Position numbers and translations under genes: made by a program. DNA of 64,000 nucleotides from the NCBI GenBank assembly GCA_000212915.1, contig CM001167.1:1356780-1420779 (forward strand). Reading direction: 5' to 3'. Below the pieces are notes generated by a model. It made no database searches, was not told where the DNA came from, and saw nothing but the letters and a program-made list of their open reading frames with translations. The stretch is from Bacteroides coprosuis DSM 18011. GTDB lineage: Bacteria; Bacteroidota; Bacteroidia; Bacteroidales; Bacteroidaceae. Shown here one piece after another: positions 26,608 through 35,010 of the stretch; the first letter of the stretch is position 1, and every line of letters starts with the position of its first letter.

Positions 26608-29010
26608 ATGGACTTAAGAAAATTACACTTATTATTACTCTCATTATGCTTATCAATTGGTGCTTTGGCAGAGACTGCGAAGCCGATTAGAATGATTGAA
26701 GGTATTGTTAAAGATACAGAAGGAAATCCTCTTCCTGCTGCAACTGTTTATGTTGAAGGTACGACAACTGGTACAGCAACTAATGGGGAAGGTTTTTATA
26801 GATTGAAAATTCATGCCTTTAAGGAGTCCAATATTACTGCTAAATTCTTGGGATATGAGAGTCTAACAATTAAAGTTAGTCCTCAAGTAGATCCTAAAAA
26901 GGTAGATTTTATATTAAAAGAAGAAAGCAACAGTCTACAAGAAGTTGAGGTTTTTGGAGTGCGTGATAAACAGCCCGATAAGTTGGATATGATTACTCGT
27001 ATGCCTCTTCGTCCTAGTGAGCAGATTCAAAGTATTTCTGTAATATCCAATCGCTTGATTGAAGAGCAAGGATCTCAAACACTAACAGATGCTGTACAAA
27101 ATGTTGTAGGAGTAAATCAGTTTGCAAACTTTGGGGGTGTTCAAGAAAGCTTGTCTGCCCGCGGCTATAGAGGTTTGCCCATCCTCAAAAATGGGGTTCG
27201 TGTACAGTCCGATTTTAGAGGTGGTGGCTTCTTGATGGATATGCAGGGTATAGAAAGTATTCAAGTTCTAAAAGGATCTGCTGCTGTAACTCAGGGTATT
27301 GGAAATGACTTGGGTAGTGCAGGAGGTGTAGTGAATTTGGCTACTAAAACTCCTAAATTTGTATCCAGAGGTAATATCAATCTTCGTGGGGGTAGCTGGG
27401 GTTTAATCCGTCCCACATTTGATGTAGAGACTACTCTTAATACCAAGAAAAACATGGCGGTACGGTTGAATGGAGCCTTTGAACGAGCAGATAATTATCG
27501 CAAACACGTGGAGAAAGATCGTATCTATGTCAATCCATCTTTAGCATGGAAAGCAAATGATAAAATGACTTTTGTAGCAGAATTCGATTATATGCACGAT
27601 TCTCGTACTCCCGATAAAGGAACTGTAAACTTAGCAGCCGATAGTGTTTATGCTTTGTATGAATTACCTCATGATAAGTTTTTAGGTTTTAAGACAGATA
27701 GAAACATCTCCAACAACTTTACTTATGGATTGCGTGGAGAGTATCAAATCAATGATTTGTTTTCATTAAGAGCTGCATATATAGGTTCTAGTTTATCTAC
27801 TGATAATTTGGGCGCTTCCAATCGTGTTTATAAAAGAGGAGCAGAAGGCTATAATATGCAACAAAGAAGTTTAGGACGTTCTGAGCGAGATGACAAAAAC
27901 TCTACCTTACAAATAGACTTCATTGGTAAAGATGTATATACTGGTTTCATCAAACATACATTTCAAGTAGGGGTAGATTATCGTACTACCGATTTAACAA
28001 CAACCTCTTATAACCCAGTACAAGTAGATGTTATAGATGTTTTAAAGGATGTAACCAACGAACTTCCAGGTAATATTCAAAAGCTTGAAGTCAATAAAGT
28101 ACAGAAATCAAAAGAGTATGCGTATGGTTTGTTAGCACAAAATGTAATGTCTTTTACAGACTATCTAAAAGCAACTGTAGGTGTGAGATATAGCTATAAT
28201 ACAAGTACTGAGGAAGGTAGTTCTACCACTACTACTGGTGATGCTTGGAATCCTGTGTTTGGTATCATTATATCGCCAATTAAACAATTAAATATTTTTG
28301 GTTCATATACAACTACAACTAGTTTACGTTCTGCAGCCAATAAAATGGAAGATGGTTCTTTGGTAGGTTCATCTCGGTCTGATCAGTTTGAGGTAGGCAT
28401 TAAATCGGATTGGTTTGATAATCGTCTTCGCTTCAACCTAACTTATTTCAATATTATGAATAAGAATTTGGCTTATCAACTTTATGATGAGGCTGATGCT
28501 GCTACGGGCTTATATGCTAAGGCAGGAGATTTACGTCGCCAAGGTATTGAAGCTGAGTTGTTGGGTAGATTATTACCTAATCTAGAAGTTATCCTAGGCT
28601 ATTCTTATCTAAAAGCAGAATACAGAAATAGTCCTGCCTATCACGAAGGCTCTGCACCTATCAATACCCCTAGTAATACTGCCAATGCGTGGGTTTATTA
28701 CACCTTTAATAGAGGAGCTTTGAATGGTTTATCTATGGGGATAGGTACTTACTATGTAGGAAAACGTCCCGTTAATGATTATAGTTATAAGGCAACTCAT
28801 GCCAATTCTACCCCAAATGTAAAACCTTTTGATATGCCTTCTTATACAACAGTAAATGCTCAATTAGCTTATTCTGTAAAGAAGGTAAAGATGCAAGTGT
28901 TCTTTAATAATATATGGGATAAGCTGGGATATACCTCATACTATAGAGGAGGATATATTAATCCAATTGATCCTTTTAATGTTTCAGCATCTATCGGATA
29001 TACATTTTAG
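26608..29010 (+). CDS. TonB-dependent siderophore-type receptor
   Basis: 800 aa from the ATG at 26608; a GTG at 26572 is in frame but would spoil the signal peptide (MDLRKLHLLLLSLCLSIGALA). Order: signal, carboxypeptidase-regulatory-like domain (about 25-105), plug (QSISVISNRLIEEQGSQTLTDAVQNVVGV, about 135-165, and VLKGSAAVTQG), 22-strand barrel ending in SASIGYTF. Plug and barrel phrasing resembles FhuA/FpvA-type ferric-siderophore receptors rather than SusC. The next gene, a PepSY membrane protein 3 bp away, supports iron-siderophore uptake. Ligand unknown; the nearby thiamine operon is a separate unit. Confidence 0.9.
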   Translation: MDLRKLHLLLLSLCLSIGALAETAKPIRMIEGIVKDTEGNPLPAATVYVEGTTTGTATNGEGFYRLKIHAFKESNITAKFLGYESLTIKVSPQVDPKKVDFILKEESNSLQEVEVFGVRDKQPDKLDMITRMPLRPSEQIQSISVISNRLIEEQGSQTLTDAVQNVVGVNQFANFGGVQESLSARGYRGLPILKNGVRVQSDFRGGGFLMDMQGIESIQVLKGSAAVTQGIGNDLGSAGGVVNLATKTPKFVSRGNINLRGGSWGLIRPTFDVETTLNTKKNMAVRLNGAFERADNYRKHVEKDRIYVNPSLAWKANDKMTFVAEFDYMHDSRTPDKGTVNLAADSVYALYELPHDKFLGFKTDRNISNNFTYGLRGEYQINDLFSLRAAYIGSSLSTDNLGASNRVYKRGAEGYNMQQRSLGRSERDDKNSTLQIDFIGKDVYTGFIKHTFQVGVDYRTTDLTTTSYNPVQVDVIDVLKDVTNELPGNIQKLEVNKVQKSKEYAYGLLAQNVMSFTDYLKATVGVRYSYNTSTEEGSSTTTTGDAWNPVFGIIISPIKQLNIFGSYTTTTSLRSAANKMEDGSLVGSSRSDQFEVGIKSDWFDNRLRFNLTYFNIMNKNLAYQLYDEADAATGLYAKAGDLRRQGIEAELLGRLLPNLEVILGYSYLKAEYRNSPAYHEGSAPINTPSNTANAWVYYTFNRGALNGLSMGIGTYYVGKRPVNDYSYKATHANSTPNVKPFDMPSYTTVNAQLAYSVKKVKMQVFFNNIWDKLGYTSYYRGGYINPIDPFNVSASIGYTF

Positions 29011-29013
29011 AGT

Positions 29014-29724
29014 ATGAGGAAGTTCTTGAAAAAGGTACACCTAGTTTTAGCTCTACCTACGGGGCTGATTATCTCTATTATTTGTCTGACGGGGGCATTG
29101 ATGAGTATTGATGAATACGTTCGTCCGATATGGTCTATGTGGCCTGAAATTTATAAGACACTTATGTTTTTGCATCGCTGGTTACTCGATCCCACTAAAG
29201 CGGTAGGTAAATTAGTGGTGGGTATTTGTACTGTATTCTTTATTGTCATTCTGCTATCGGGATTATTTATATGGTTGCCTAAAAAGTGGAGTAAAGTAAA
29301 AAATAATCTTCAGGTAAAATATAAAGCTGGTTTTGCTAGAAAAGTTCTCGATTTACATAGGGTATGGGGTATTTACTGCATGCTTATGTTGTTGCTATTG
29401 TGCTTCACTGGTTTGATGTGGTCATTCGAGGGATATCGTAAAACGGTATTTAATATGGTTACAGTTGATCGAGTTCCCGATCGAGTAGCGATTGTTGAAA
29501 GAAAAAATAGAGAAACTGGTGAAATAATACGTATCGACTTCAATGAAAAAGAAAATAGCTCTAAGGTTATGCGTTGGGCCTATTTACTTCATACCGGTAG
29601 GTGGGGAGGTTGGTTTGGTCTGTTACTAACGGGTACGGCTGCATTAATGGGTGCGACATTACCTATAACAGGTTATATTTTATTTATAAGAAGAATAAGA
29701 CGCCAAAAGCGGAGTAAAAATTAA
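29014..29724 (+). CDS. PepSY-associated transmembrane protein (putative siderophore reductase)
   Basis: 236 aa with about four membrane segments: KVHLVLALPTGLIISIICLTGALM (N-terminal), a helix at about 68-90, DLHRVWGIYCMLMLLLLCFTGLMW (about 113-136) and a C-terminal helix ending in a basic RRIRRQKRS tail. Conserved His in LHRW, DLHRVWG and LLHTG could bind heme. Family members beside siderophore receptors are thought to reduce ferric-siderophore at the inner membrane. It is shorter than typical PepSY_TM proteins (about 350-500 aa), lacking most periplasmic PepSY repeats. Starts 3 bp after the receptor gene. Confidence 0.8.
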   Translation: MRKFLKKVHLVLALPTGLIISIICLTGALMSIDEYVRPIWSMWPEIYKTLMFLHRWLLDPTKAVGKLVVGICTVFFIVILLSGLFIWLPKKWSKVKNNLQVKYKAGFARKVLDLHRVWGIYCMLMLLLLCFTGLMWSFEGYRKTVFNMVTVDRVPDRVAIVERKNRETGEIIRIDFNEKENSSKVMRWAYLLHTGRWGGWFGLLLTGTAALMGATLPITGYILFIRRIRRQKRSKN

Positions 29725-29763
29725 TCTATACTTTTGTTCCATATTGTTTTATGTATATGTTTT

Positions 29764-29778
29764 AGAAAGGGCTTATCA
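29764..29778. repeat. Left half of a hairpin interrupted by the IS
   Basis: AGAAAGGGCTTATCA; its exact complement TGATAAGCCCTTTCT is at 31556-31570 on the other side of the IS. Without the IS they would form a 15-bp stem with a 9-nt loop, 39 bp after the PepSY gene, probably its terminator. Confidence 0.85.
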
Positions 29779-29787
29779 AACAGTTTT
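29779..29787. repeat. Target-site duplication, left copy
   Basis: AACAGTTTT, repeated exactly at 31547-31555 next to the right end of the IS. Confidence 0.88.
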
Positions 29788-29822
29788 GAGGGCACTGAAA
29801 AAGTCCTTATGAATTAATTCTT

Positions 29823-29877
29823 TAAAAAAGCAGCAAATACATTGGTTTGATTACCAGTTATCTGCTGTTTTTTTGTA
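29823..29877 (+). terminator. Subterminal hairpin at left end of IS
   Basis: A-rich arm (AAAAAA, then CAGCA) pairs with TGCTG and a run of T after a loop of about 25 nt, one bulge. It could stop read-in transcription toward the transposase. Confidence 0.55.
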
Positions 29878-29905
29878 TCTTTAAGTGTAATATTCAAGCA
29901 CTTAT

Positions 29906-31358
29906 ATGTTAGTACAACAACAAAAACTTCAGCTAAGCTCATATTCAGATTTGTACGATTTAGTAATTCCTAAAGACAATTTACTTCGTAAAATAAATGA
30001 GCTAATCGATTTTACTTTTGTATATGATGAGCTAGTCGAAAAGTATTGCCATAATAATGGTAGAAATGCGGAAAGTCCCATCCGTATGTTCAAATACTTA
30101 CTACTCAAAACTATCTATAATATCTCTGATGTCGATGTAGTAGAACGCTCTGGTTATGATATGTCCTTTAAATACTTTCTAGAAATGACTCCAGAGGATG
30201 AAGTTATCAATCCCAGCTCGCTTACTAAATTTAGGAAGCTTCGTTTAAAAGATACAGACCTACTCAATTTATTGATAAGCAAGACTGTTTCCATAGCTAT
30301 TGAAAAAGGTATTATTCAATCTAAGTCCATTATTGTAGACGCTACCCATACACTTTCCCGCTCCAATCCAATCTCACCAATAGATGTTCTTAAAGAACGA
30401 GCTAAACAAGTTCGTAAGGTCGTTTATTCCGTAAATCAAGTAAAGCAAGGAAGTTTACCCCCAAAGAATGAAAACAATGATTTATCAAGTGAACTTGATT
30501 ATTGTGATAAGCTTGAAAAGGAAATAGGATCAGGTCTTGCATTGAGCTCATTGCCCAAGGTTAAGGAGAAGCTCAATCTATTAAAAGAAGCAATTGAAGA
30601 CACAAAAGATCATTATACGTTATCTAAAGATACTGATGCACGGACGGGTCATAAAAGTTCTGACTCCTCATTCTTTGGATTCAAAACTCATATAGCTATA
30701 ACAGAAGAACGAATTATTACGGCAGCAACCATCACCTCAGCAGAAAAGGGAGATGGTCCCCAGCTTCCAGAATTATTAAAGATAAGCAAGCAAAATGGAA
30801 TTCAAGTCAACACAATTATTGGTGATACCGCATATTCAGGAAAGGAAAATTTAAAATTAAGCAAATGAACAAGGTATAAAAGTTGTTGCCAAATTGAATC
30901 CAGGGATTACTCAAGGTCATAGGAAGCAAGAAGATAAGTTTGACTACAATAAGGATGCAGGAATGTTCGTATGCCCAGCTGGTCACTTAGCTATTAGAAA
31001 AGCACGTCAAGGGAAAAAGAACAGTGGTAAAAATCAAACTTATACATACCTTTTTGATATTGAAAAATGTAAAACTTGTGCTCTTAAAGATGGTTGTTAT
31101 AAGCCTGGGGCAAAGTCTAAAACTTATGCTGTAACCATTAAATCTGATGAGCACAGAGATCAAATGACTTTTCAGGAATCAGATTACTTTAGAGAGAAGT
31201 CAAAACACAGATATAAAGTTGAAGCTAAGAATAGTGAACTGAAAAATGTACACGGATATGGCAGAGCCTCTTCCTATGGCATTAAAAATATGCAAATGCA
31301 AGGAGCGATGGCTATTTTCGTTGTGAATTTAAAGCGAATACTCAAATTGAATATGTGA
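29906..31358 (+). pseudogene. IS1182-type DDE transposase, frameshifted
   Basis: Frame 1 (29906-30868) gives 320 aa: the N-terminal helical domain, first catalytic Asp in IIVDATHTLSRSNP, FFGFKTHIA and second Asp in IIGDTAYSG. It then stops at TGA. The continuation, beginning NEQGIKVVAKLNP, lies in another frame and runs to 31358 with the zinc-like Cys set (CPAG, CKTCALKDGC) and the catalytic-Glu region KHRYKVEAKNSELKNVHGYG. Skipping one A near 30860 (TTAAGCAAATGA) restores one continuous protein of about 484 aa. IS1182 enzymes are normally a single ORF, so this copy is probably inactive. Confidence 0.85.
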
Positions 31359-31460
31359 TTTACTAAGGAGTAGTGCTTTTTTATCGTAAATAGAACCTAT
31401 TATAGCCTAAATAAAAGACTGTTTTGTGTTCCAAAAACAATCCGTGAGCTTTTAAAAGAA

Positions 31461-31498
31461 AATCTGGCAAAAGAAAGTATATTTTCTTTTACCAGATT
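31461..31498 (+). terminator. Subterminal terminator at right end of IS
   Basis: 16-bp stem (AATCTGGCAAAAGAAA against TTTCTTTTACCAGATT, one mismatch), 6-nt loop, followed by ATTCTTTT. Located after the transposase stop. Confidence 0.75.
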
Positions 31499-31546
31499 AT
31501 TCTTTTGTTAGTACCCATCTAAAACGGAGACTTTTTCAGTGCCCTC

Positions 31547-31555
31547 AACAGTTTT
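31547..31555. repeat. Target-site duplication, right copy
   Basis: AACAGTTTT, identical to 29779-29787. The right hairpin half TGATAAGCCCTTTCT follows at 31556-31570. Confidence 0.88.
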
Positions 31556-31589
31556 TGATAAGCCCTTTCTTGTATTCTGCCTATTCTTT

Positions 31590-31644
31590 TGACACCGATA
31601 TGTCATCATCATGTCGGTGTCATCGTTTCATCATGTCGGTGTCA
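31590..31644. repeat. Intergenic 22-bp-phased repeat, cluster B (three copies)
   Basis: One plus-strand copy with one mismatch, TGACACCGATATG (31590-31602), and two exact minus-strand copies, CATGTCGGTGTCA at 31610-31622 and 31632-31644, 22 bp apart. The first two face each other and could form a 12-bp hairpin with one mismatch. Lies 44 bp outside the right end of the IS, so it is not part of it. Confidence 0.9.
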
Positions 31645-31720
31645 TGATGAAATGATGACTCTATACAAAAGATGTATTTGGGTTGCCTTCAAGTGTGTAT
31701 AACACTCTATTTTAAAGAAA

Positions 31721-31755
31721 AATAGCTTATCTAATGATGATTTAGATAAGCTATT
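31721..31755 (-). terminator. Terminator of epimerase-like gene
   Basis: 13-bp perfect stem AATAGCTTATCTA / TAGATAAGCTATT, 9-nt loop; on the minus strand followed by TTTTCTTT. Confidence 0.8.
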
Positions 31756-31780
31756 GATATACTCAATTTAAAATAAGTTT

Positions 31781-32869
31781 TTACTTCATTTCTGTAAGAA
31801 TTTGAATAATTCTTTCTGCCGTTCTGCCGTCCCATCTTTCTGGGAGAGTTCCTTCTTTCCAATCTCCTTTTTGAAGTTTGATAAGAGCTTCTTGAAGTAG
31901 TTGAGGGTCTTCCTCTACCAACTCATTAGTCCCTATTTTCCATGTTTCAGGATGCTCTGCATAATTACTTAAAGTCATACAAGGAACACCTAAGAATGTG
32001 GCTTCTTCTGCTACATTTCCTGAGTCAGTGATGATAGCCTTAGCTCTATCTACAAGAAAAGCAAAGTTGAGATAGGTTTGGGAGGGCATAATATGGAAGT
32101 CAGGGCAGTCAAGCTCTAAGTCTATTATTGCTTTTTCAACATAAGGGCGAACTGGAGCTACAATAGGTAACCCATTCCTATTCTCAATAATAGTCTCTAT
32201 TAATTTTCTGAAGTTAGCTTTATTTTCAATAATAGAATGTTTATTGATAGTAAGTAGAAGATAATTCTTTTCTTTAAGTCCTAACACATTAAACCAAGCA
32301 GGTTGAAGTAGCCTATTCCTATTATAGCGTATAGAGTCGATCAGAATATTACCCACATGGAATACCTTAGTATTGGAAGTACCTGTTTGAGTTAGATTTT
32401 TGTTAGCATCAGAGCCTGCTGTGAAGTGATAATCAGATAAGCCATCTGTAATGACACGGTTCATTTCTTTCGGCATATTGATGTCGAAAGAGCGTGTTCC
32501 TGCCACAAGGTGGGCTACTTGCAAACCTCTTTTCTTAGCAATAATACAACAGCTCATTGTTGCGGTAAGGTCATCAACAACAAGAACCACCTGAGCAGGG
32601 TTTTGTGCTAATTCTTTATCAAAAGCAATCATAATGCCTGCTGCAAGTTCTGCAAATTGGGTGTTATTTACATTTAAGTACGCATCGGGTCCATTAATTC
32701 CTAAATCGGCAAACAAGGAGGCGTCCAGAGCAGGATCATCTTCTCTTCCTGTGTAAACAAGGCGATAGCTTATTTTTTTACCTTCTTCTTTGTTCTTATC
32801 TATAGCTCTAATGATGGGAGCTATTTTCATGAAATTGGGACGTGCACCTGCAACAATTGTTATTTTCAT
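31781..32869 (-). CDS. Divergent UDP-N-acetylglucosamine 2-epimerase family protein
   Basis: 362 aa, GT-B-like two-domain fold, from the ATG at 32869. The longer frame to 32893 is rejected because it starts inside the promoter box (32891-32898). Family landmarks are kept (VAGARPNFMKIAPII, PKEMNRVITDGLSDYHF, HVGNILIDS, IITDSGNVAEEA). Several catalytic motifs differ from WecB: HVEAGLRS becomes HLVAGTRS at 120-127 (Glu to Val), THRxEN becomes INKHSIIEN at 208-216, and the RxxTERPE stretch is LSNYAEHPETW. Stand-alone, not in a polysaccharide cluster. It may be a hydrolysing or otherwise altered epimerase. Confidence 0.82.
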   Translation of the reverse strand: MKITIVAGARPNFMKIAPIIRAIDKNKEEGKKISYRLVYTGREDDPALDASLFADLGINGPDAYLNVNNTQFAELAAGIMIAFDKELAQNPAQVVLVVDDLTATMSCCIIAKKRGLQVAHLVAGTRSFDINMPKEMNRVITDGLSDYHFTAGSDANKNLTQTGTSNTKVFHVGNILIDSIRYNRNRLLQPAWFNVLGLKEKNYLLLTINKHSIIENKANFRKLIETIIENRNGLPIVAPVRPYVEKAIIDLELDCPDFHIMPSQTYLNFAFLVDRAKAIITDSGNVAEEATFLGVPCMTLSNYAEHPETWKIGTNELVEEDPQLLQEALIKLQKGDWKEGTLPERWDGRTAERIIQILTEMK

Positions 32870-32890
32870 TTCATAATCTTTTTTACAAAA

Positions 32891-32898
32891 CAAAGATA
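32891..32898 (-). promoter_or_regulatory. Promoter -7 box for epimerase-like gene
   Basis: TATCTTTG on the minus strand, 21 bp before the ATG at 32869; fixes the start codon. Confidence 0.7.
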
Positions 32899-33085
32899 AT
32901 TCTACTAATTGATAGTTTATTGTTTTGTCATTATATTTTTAATATAAATAGAAATTCTCATTCTATTCTATATAAACACGATTATTTAGAAACTGTTTTG
33001 TTACATCTGCACTTCATCTCGTATTTGGAGCAAAATAATTGCAGTTTGTTTTACTCTTGCCAAGAAGAGTTTGCTAGTATAAAAA

Positions 33086-33112
33086 AGCGTTGCAACTACT
33101 GGTTACAACGCT
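33086..33112 (-). terminator. Terminator of DUF4251 gene
   Basis: 7-bp stem AGCGTTG / CAACGCT with a 13-nt loop; on the minus strand a T6 run follows. 14 bp after the stop codon. Confidence 0.7.
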
Positions 33113-33125
33113 CCCTATTTATCAT

Positions 33126-33623
33126 CTACTTAGAATCTTCTTTTTGGTTACTGATATAATCCCCAAGGAATGAAATAGATTCTCTATTTACACCAATTAC
33201 ATCAAAACTTACACTTCCATTGGAAAAGATAGTTATGATATAGCGATAATAATCATCACTACTATCTGCTTTTAGAGTAAGACTAATGCGGTTATCTTTT
33301 ACTTTATCTATTTTATATGATTTCAATTTCGCATCAAAAGTGAGTCCATCTCTACCACCATAAGCAATATTAGTAGCCCTACCATAATAGGGTAGATAAG
33401 AGTATAATGAATCATTTCTCACTTCAATAGAATAAATAGACGAGGGATGAATAGTTCTTCCTCTAAAAGGAGTAGCTTGAGTCACTTCAACTTTAAAGCT
33501 TTTATTCTCGGTTACTTCTGTCTGAATCTGATTCCACAATTCTTCTTTTGATTTTTTTTCATCTTGTGCAAATCCTTCTATGCAAAAAAGAGTTGCTATT
33601 AGAAATACAATGTACTTTTTCAT
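33126..33623 (-). CDS. DUF4251 family secreted/periplasmic protein
   Basis: 166 aa from the ATG at 33623; a longer frame to 33761 reads AT-rich leader without protein character. Signal peptide MKKYIVFLIATLFCIEGFA-QD. The mature part shows the DUF4251 pattern: short beta-strands with SIEVRNDSLYSYLPYYGRA, IAYGGRDGLTFDAKLKSYKI and a Ser/Asn-rich end. Found widely in Bacteroidetes, function unknown; presumed envelope. Single gene. Confidence 0.8.
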   Translation of the reverse strand: MKKYIVFLIATLFCIEGFAQDEKKSKEELWNQIQTEVTENKSFKVEVTQATPFRGRTIHPSSIYSIEVRNDSLYSYLPYYGRATNIAYGGRDGLTFDAKLKSYKIDKVKDNRISLTLKADSSDDYYRYIITIFSNGSVSFDVIGVNRESISFLGDYISNQKEDSK

Positions 33624-33751
33624 ACGAGTCTTGATATTTGTTTGAATATAAATGATACAATATATATAAATATCGTTCGAGTGAATTATATGTTTATTTT
33701 CTCTGACTAAAGAAGTGGTATTAAAGTGAAGTGTTACACCTATATAACACA

Positions 33752-33781
33752 AAAGGACCATGAATTGATCATGATCCTTTT
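33752..33781 (-). terminator. Terminator of grpE-dnaJ operon
   Basis: 12-bp stem AAAGGACCATGA / TCATGATCCTTT, one mismatch, 5-nt loop, T-run on the minus strand; 29 bp after the dnaJ stop. Confidence 0.8.
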
Positions 33782-33809
33782 ATTCTAAGTCTATTATTGT
33801 GATAGAATT

Positions 33810-34994
33810 TTATCTAAATAAGTTTTTGAACTTATTGAATAACTTCTCTTTTACGTCTTTGGATGGAGTTATATTTTCTGATTTCTTTAAAGCTTCAATG
33901 TTTTTCTTATCTTCCTTACTTAGGGTTTCAGGAACGTATACACTAACATTTACTAGTAAATCACCTGTGCCTCTACCATATCCACTTATGCTTGGAAGAC
34001 CTTTGCCTCGAAGTCTTAAAATCTTTCCTGGTTGAGTTCCTGGTTCTACTTTAACCTTGGCTTTGCCGTCTATAGTGGGAACTTCAACTGTTCCACCGAG
34101 TGCTGCAGAAGGAAAATCTAATAAAAGATTATAGATAACATCGTTTCCATCTCTGATTAATTCATCATGAGGAACTTCTGAAACTAGAATGATAAGATCT
34201 CCGGGTACACCATTGTGTTTCCCAGCATTACCTTTTCCTCCCATAGAAAGTTGCATACCATCCATTACACCAGCAGGTATTTTTACAGTAACAACTTCTT
34301 CGCCATACATAATTCCTTCACCAGAGCAATGGGTACATTTGTTCTTAATGATTTTACCTTCACCATGGCAAGTAGGGCAGGTAGTGCGAGATTGCATAGT
34401 ACCTAATATGGTTTGTTGAGTGCGTGTAACAGAACCCGTACCATGACAAGTACTACAAGTTTCTGTTCCACTATTGCCTTCAGCTCCCGTACCATGACAA
34501 TACGAACAAGGTACATATTTCTTTATCTTGAACTTCTTTTCAGCTCCAGTTGCAATTTCTTGTAAGGTAAGTTTTGCTTTTACTCTTAAGTCGGAACCTC
34601 TAAACTTGCGAGTCTGAGCTCCGCCATCAGAGCCAAAGCCACCAAAGCCTCCGAAACCACCAAAACCTCCGCCTCCACGGCCACCAAAGATATCGCCAAA
34701 CATGGAGAATATGTCATCCATAGACATACCTTGGCCACCAAATCCTTCAAAGCCACCACCAGCAGCTCCACCCATACCTGCATGCCCAAATTGATCGTAG
34801 CGTGCACGTTTGTCGGGATTGCTTAGTACTTCATAAGCCTCAGCAGCTTCCTTAAATTTGTTTTCAGCTTCCTTATCACCTGGATTTTTGTCAGGATGAT
34901 ACTGAATTGCTTTCTTACGATAAGCTTTTTTAATTTCGTCTGCTGTAGCGTCTTTATTTACGCCAAGTACTTCGTAAAAATCTCTTTTTTCCAT
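33810..34994 (-). CDS. dnaJ: Chaperone protein DnaJ (Hsp40)
   Basis: 394-aa co-chaperone that delivers substrates to DnaK and stimulates its ATPase. J domain with HPD in [10 protein letters not shown] (about 32-35), a long Gly/Phe-rich linker (about 75-130) and four zinc-finger CxxCxGxG motifs ([32 protein letters not shown]), then the substrate-binding C-domain. Type I DnaJ, complete. 16 bp downstream of grpE in one operon; dnaK is not in the window. Confidence 0.97.
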   Translation of the reverse strand: MEKRDFYEVLGVNKDATADEIKKAYRKKAIQYHPDKNPGDKEAENKFKEAAEAYEVLSNPDKRARYDQFGHAGMGGAAGGGFEGFGGQGMSMDDIFSMFGDIFGGRGGGGFGGFGGFGGFGSDGGAQTRKFRGSDLRVKAKLTLQEIATGAEKKFKIKKYVPCSYCHGTGAEGNSGTETCSTCHGTGSVTRTQQTILGTMQSRTTCPTCHGEGKIIKNKCTHCSGEGIMYGEEVVTVKIPAGVMDGMQLSMGGKGNAGKHNGVPGDLIILVSEVPHDELIRDGNDVIYNLLLDFPSAALGGTVEVPTIDGKAKVKVEPGTQPGKILRLRGKGLPSISGYGRGTGDLLVNVSVYVPETLSKEDKKNIEALKKSENITPSKDVKEKLFNKFKNLFR

Positions 34995-35010
34995 ACCAAT
35001 TTCCTCTTAA

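Larger units (their letters stand above)
29788..31546 (+). mobile_element. IS1182-like insertion sequence, about 1,759 bp
   Basis: Bounded by terminal inverted repeats GAGGGCACTGAAAAAGTC (left 29788-29805; right, inverted, 31529-31546), 18 identical positions, and by a 9-bp direct repeat AACAGTTTT on both sides. It carries one transposase gene of the IS1182 (DDE) type, broken by a frameshift. Subterminal hairpins lie at both ends (29823-29877 and 31461-31498). Length, TIR and single-ORF layout fit IS1182. It sits exactly in the loop of a 15-bp hairpin. Confidence 0.9.

Noticed and set aside
30840-30880. Programmed -1 frameshifting in the transposase
   Set aside because: The shift needed is +1, there is no XXXYYYZ slippery heptamer, and IS1182 enzymes are usually one ORF; mutation is simpler.
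31590-31644. Repeat clusters as a CRISPR array
   Set aside because: Units are 13 bp with 9-bp spacers, at most three copies, in both orientations, and no cas genes are present.
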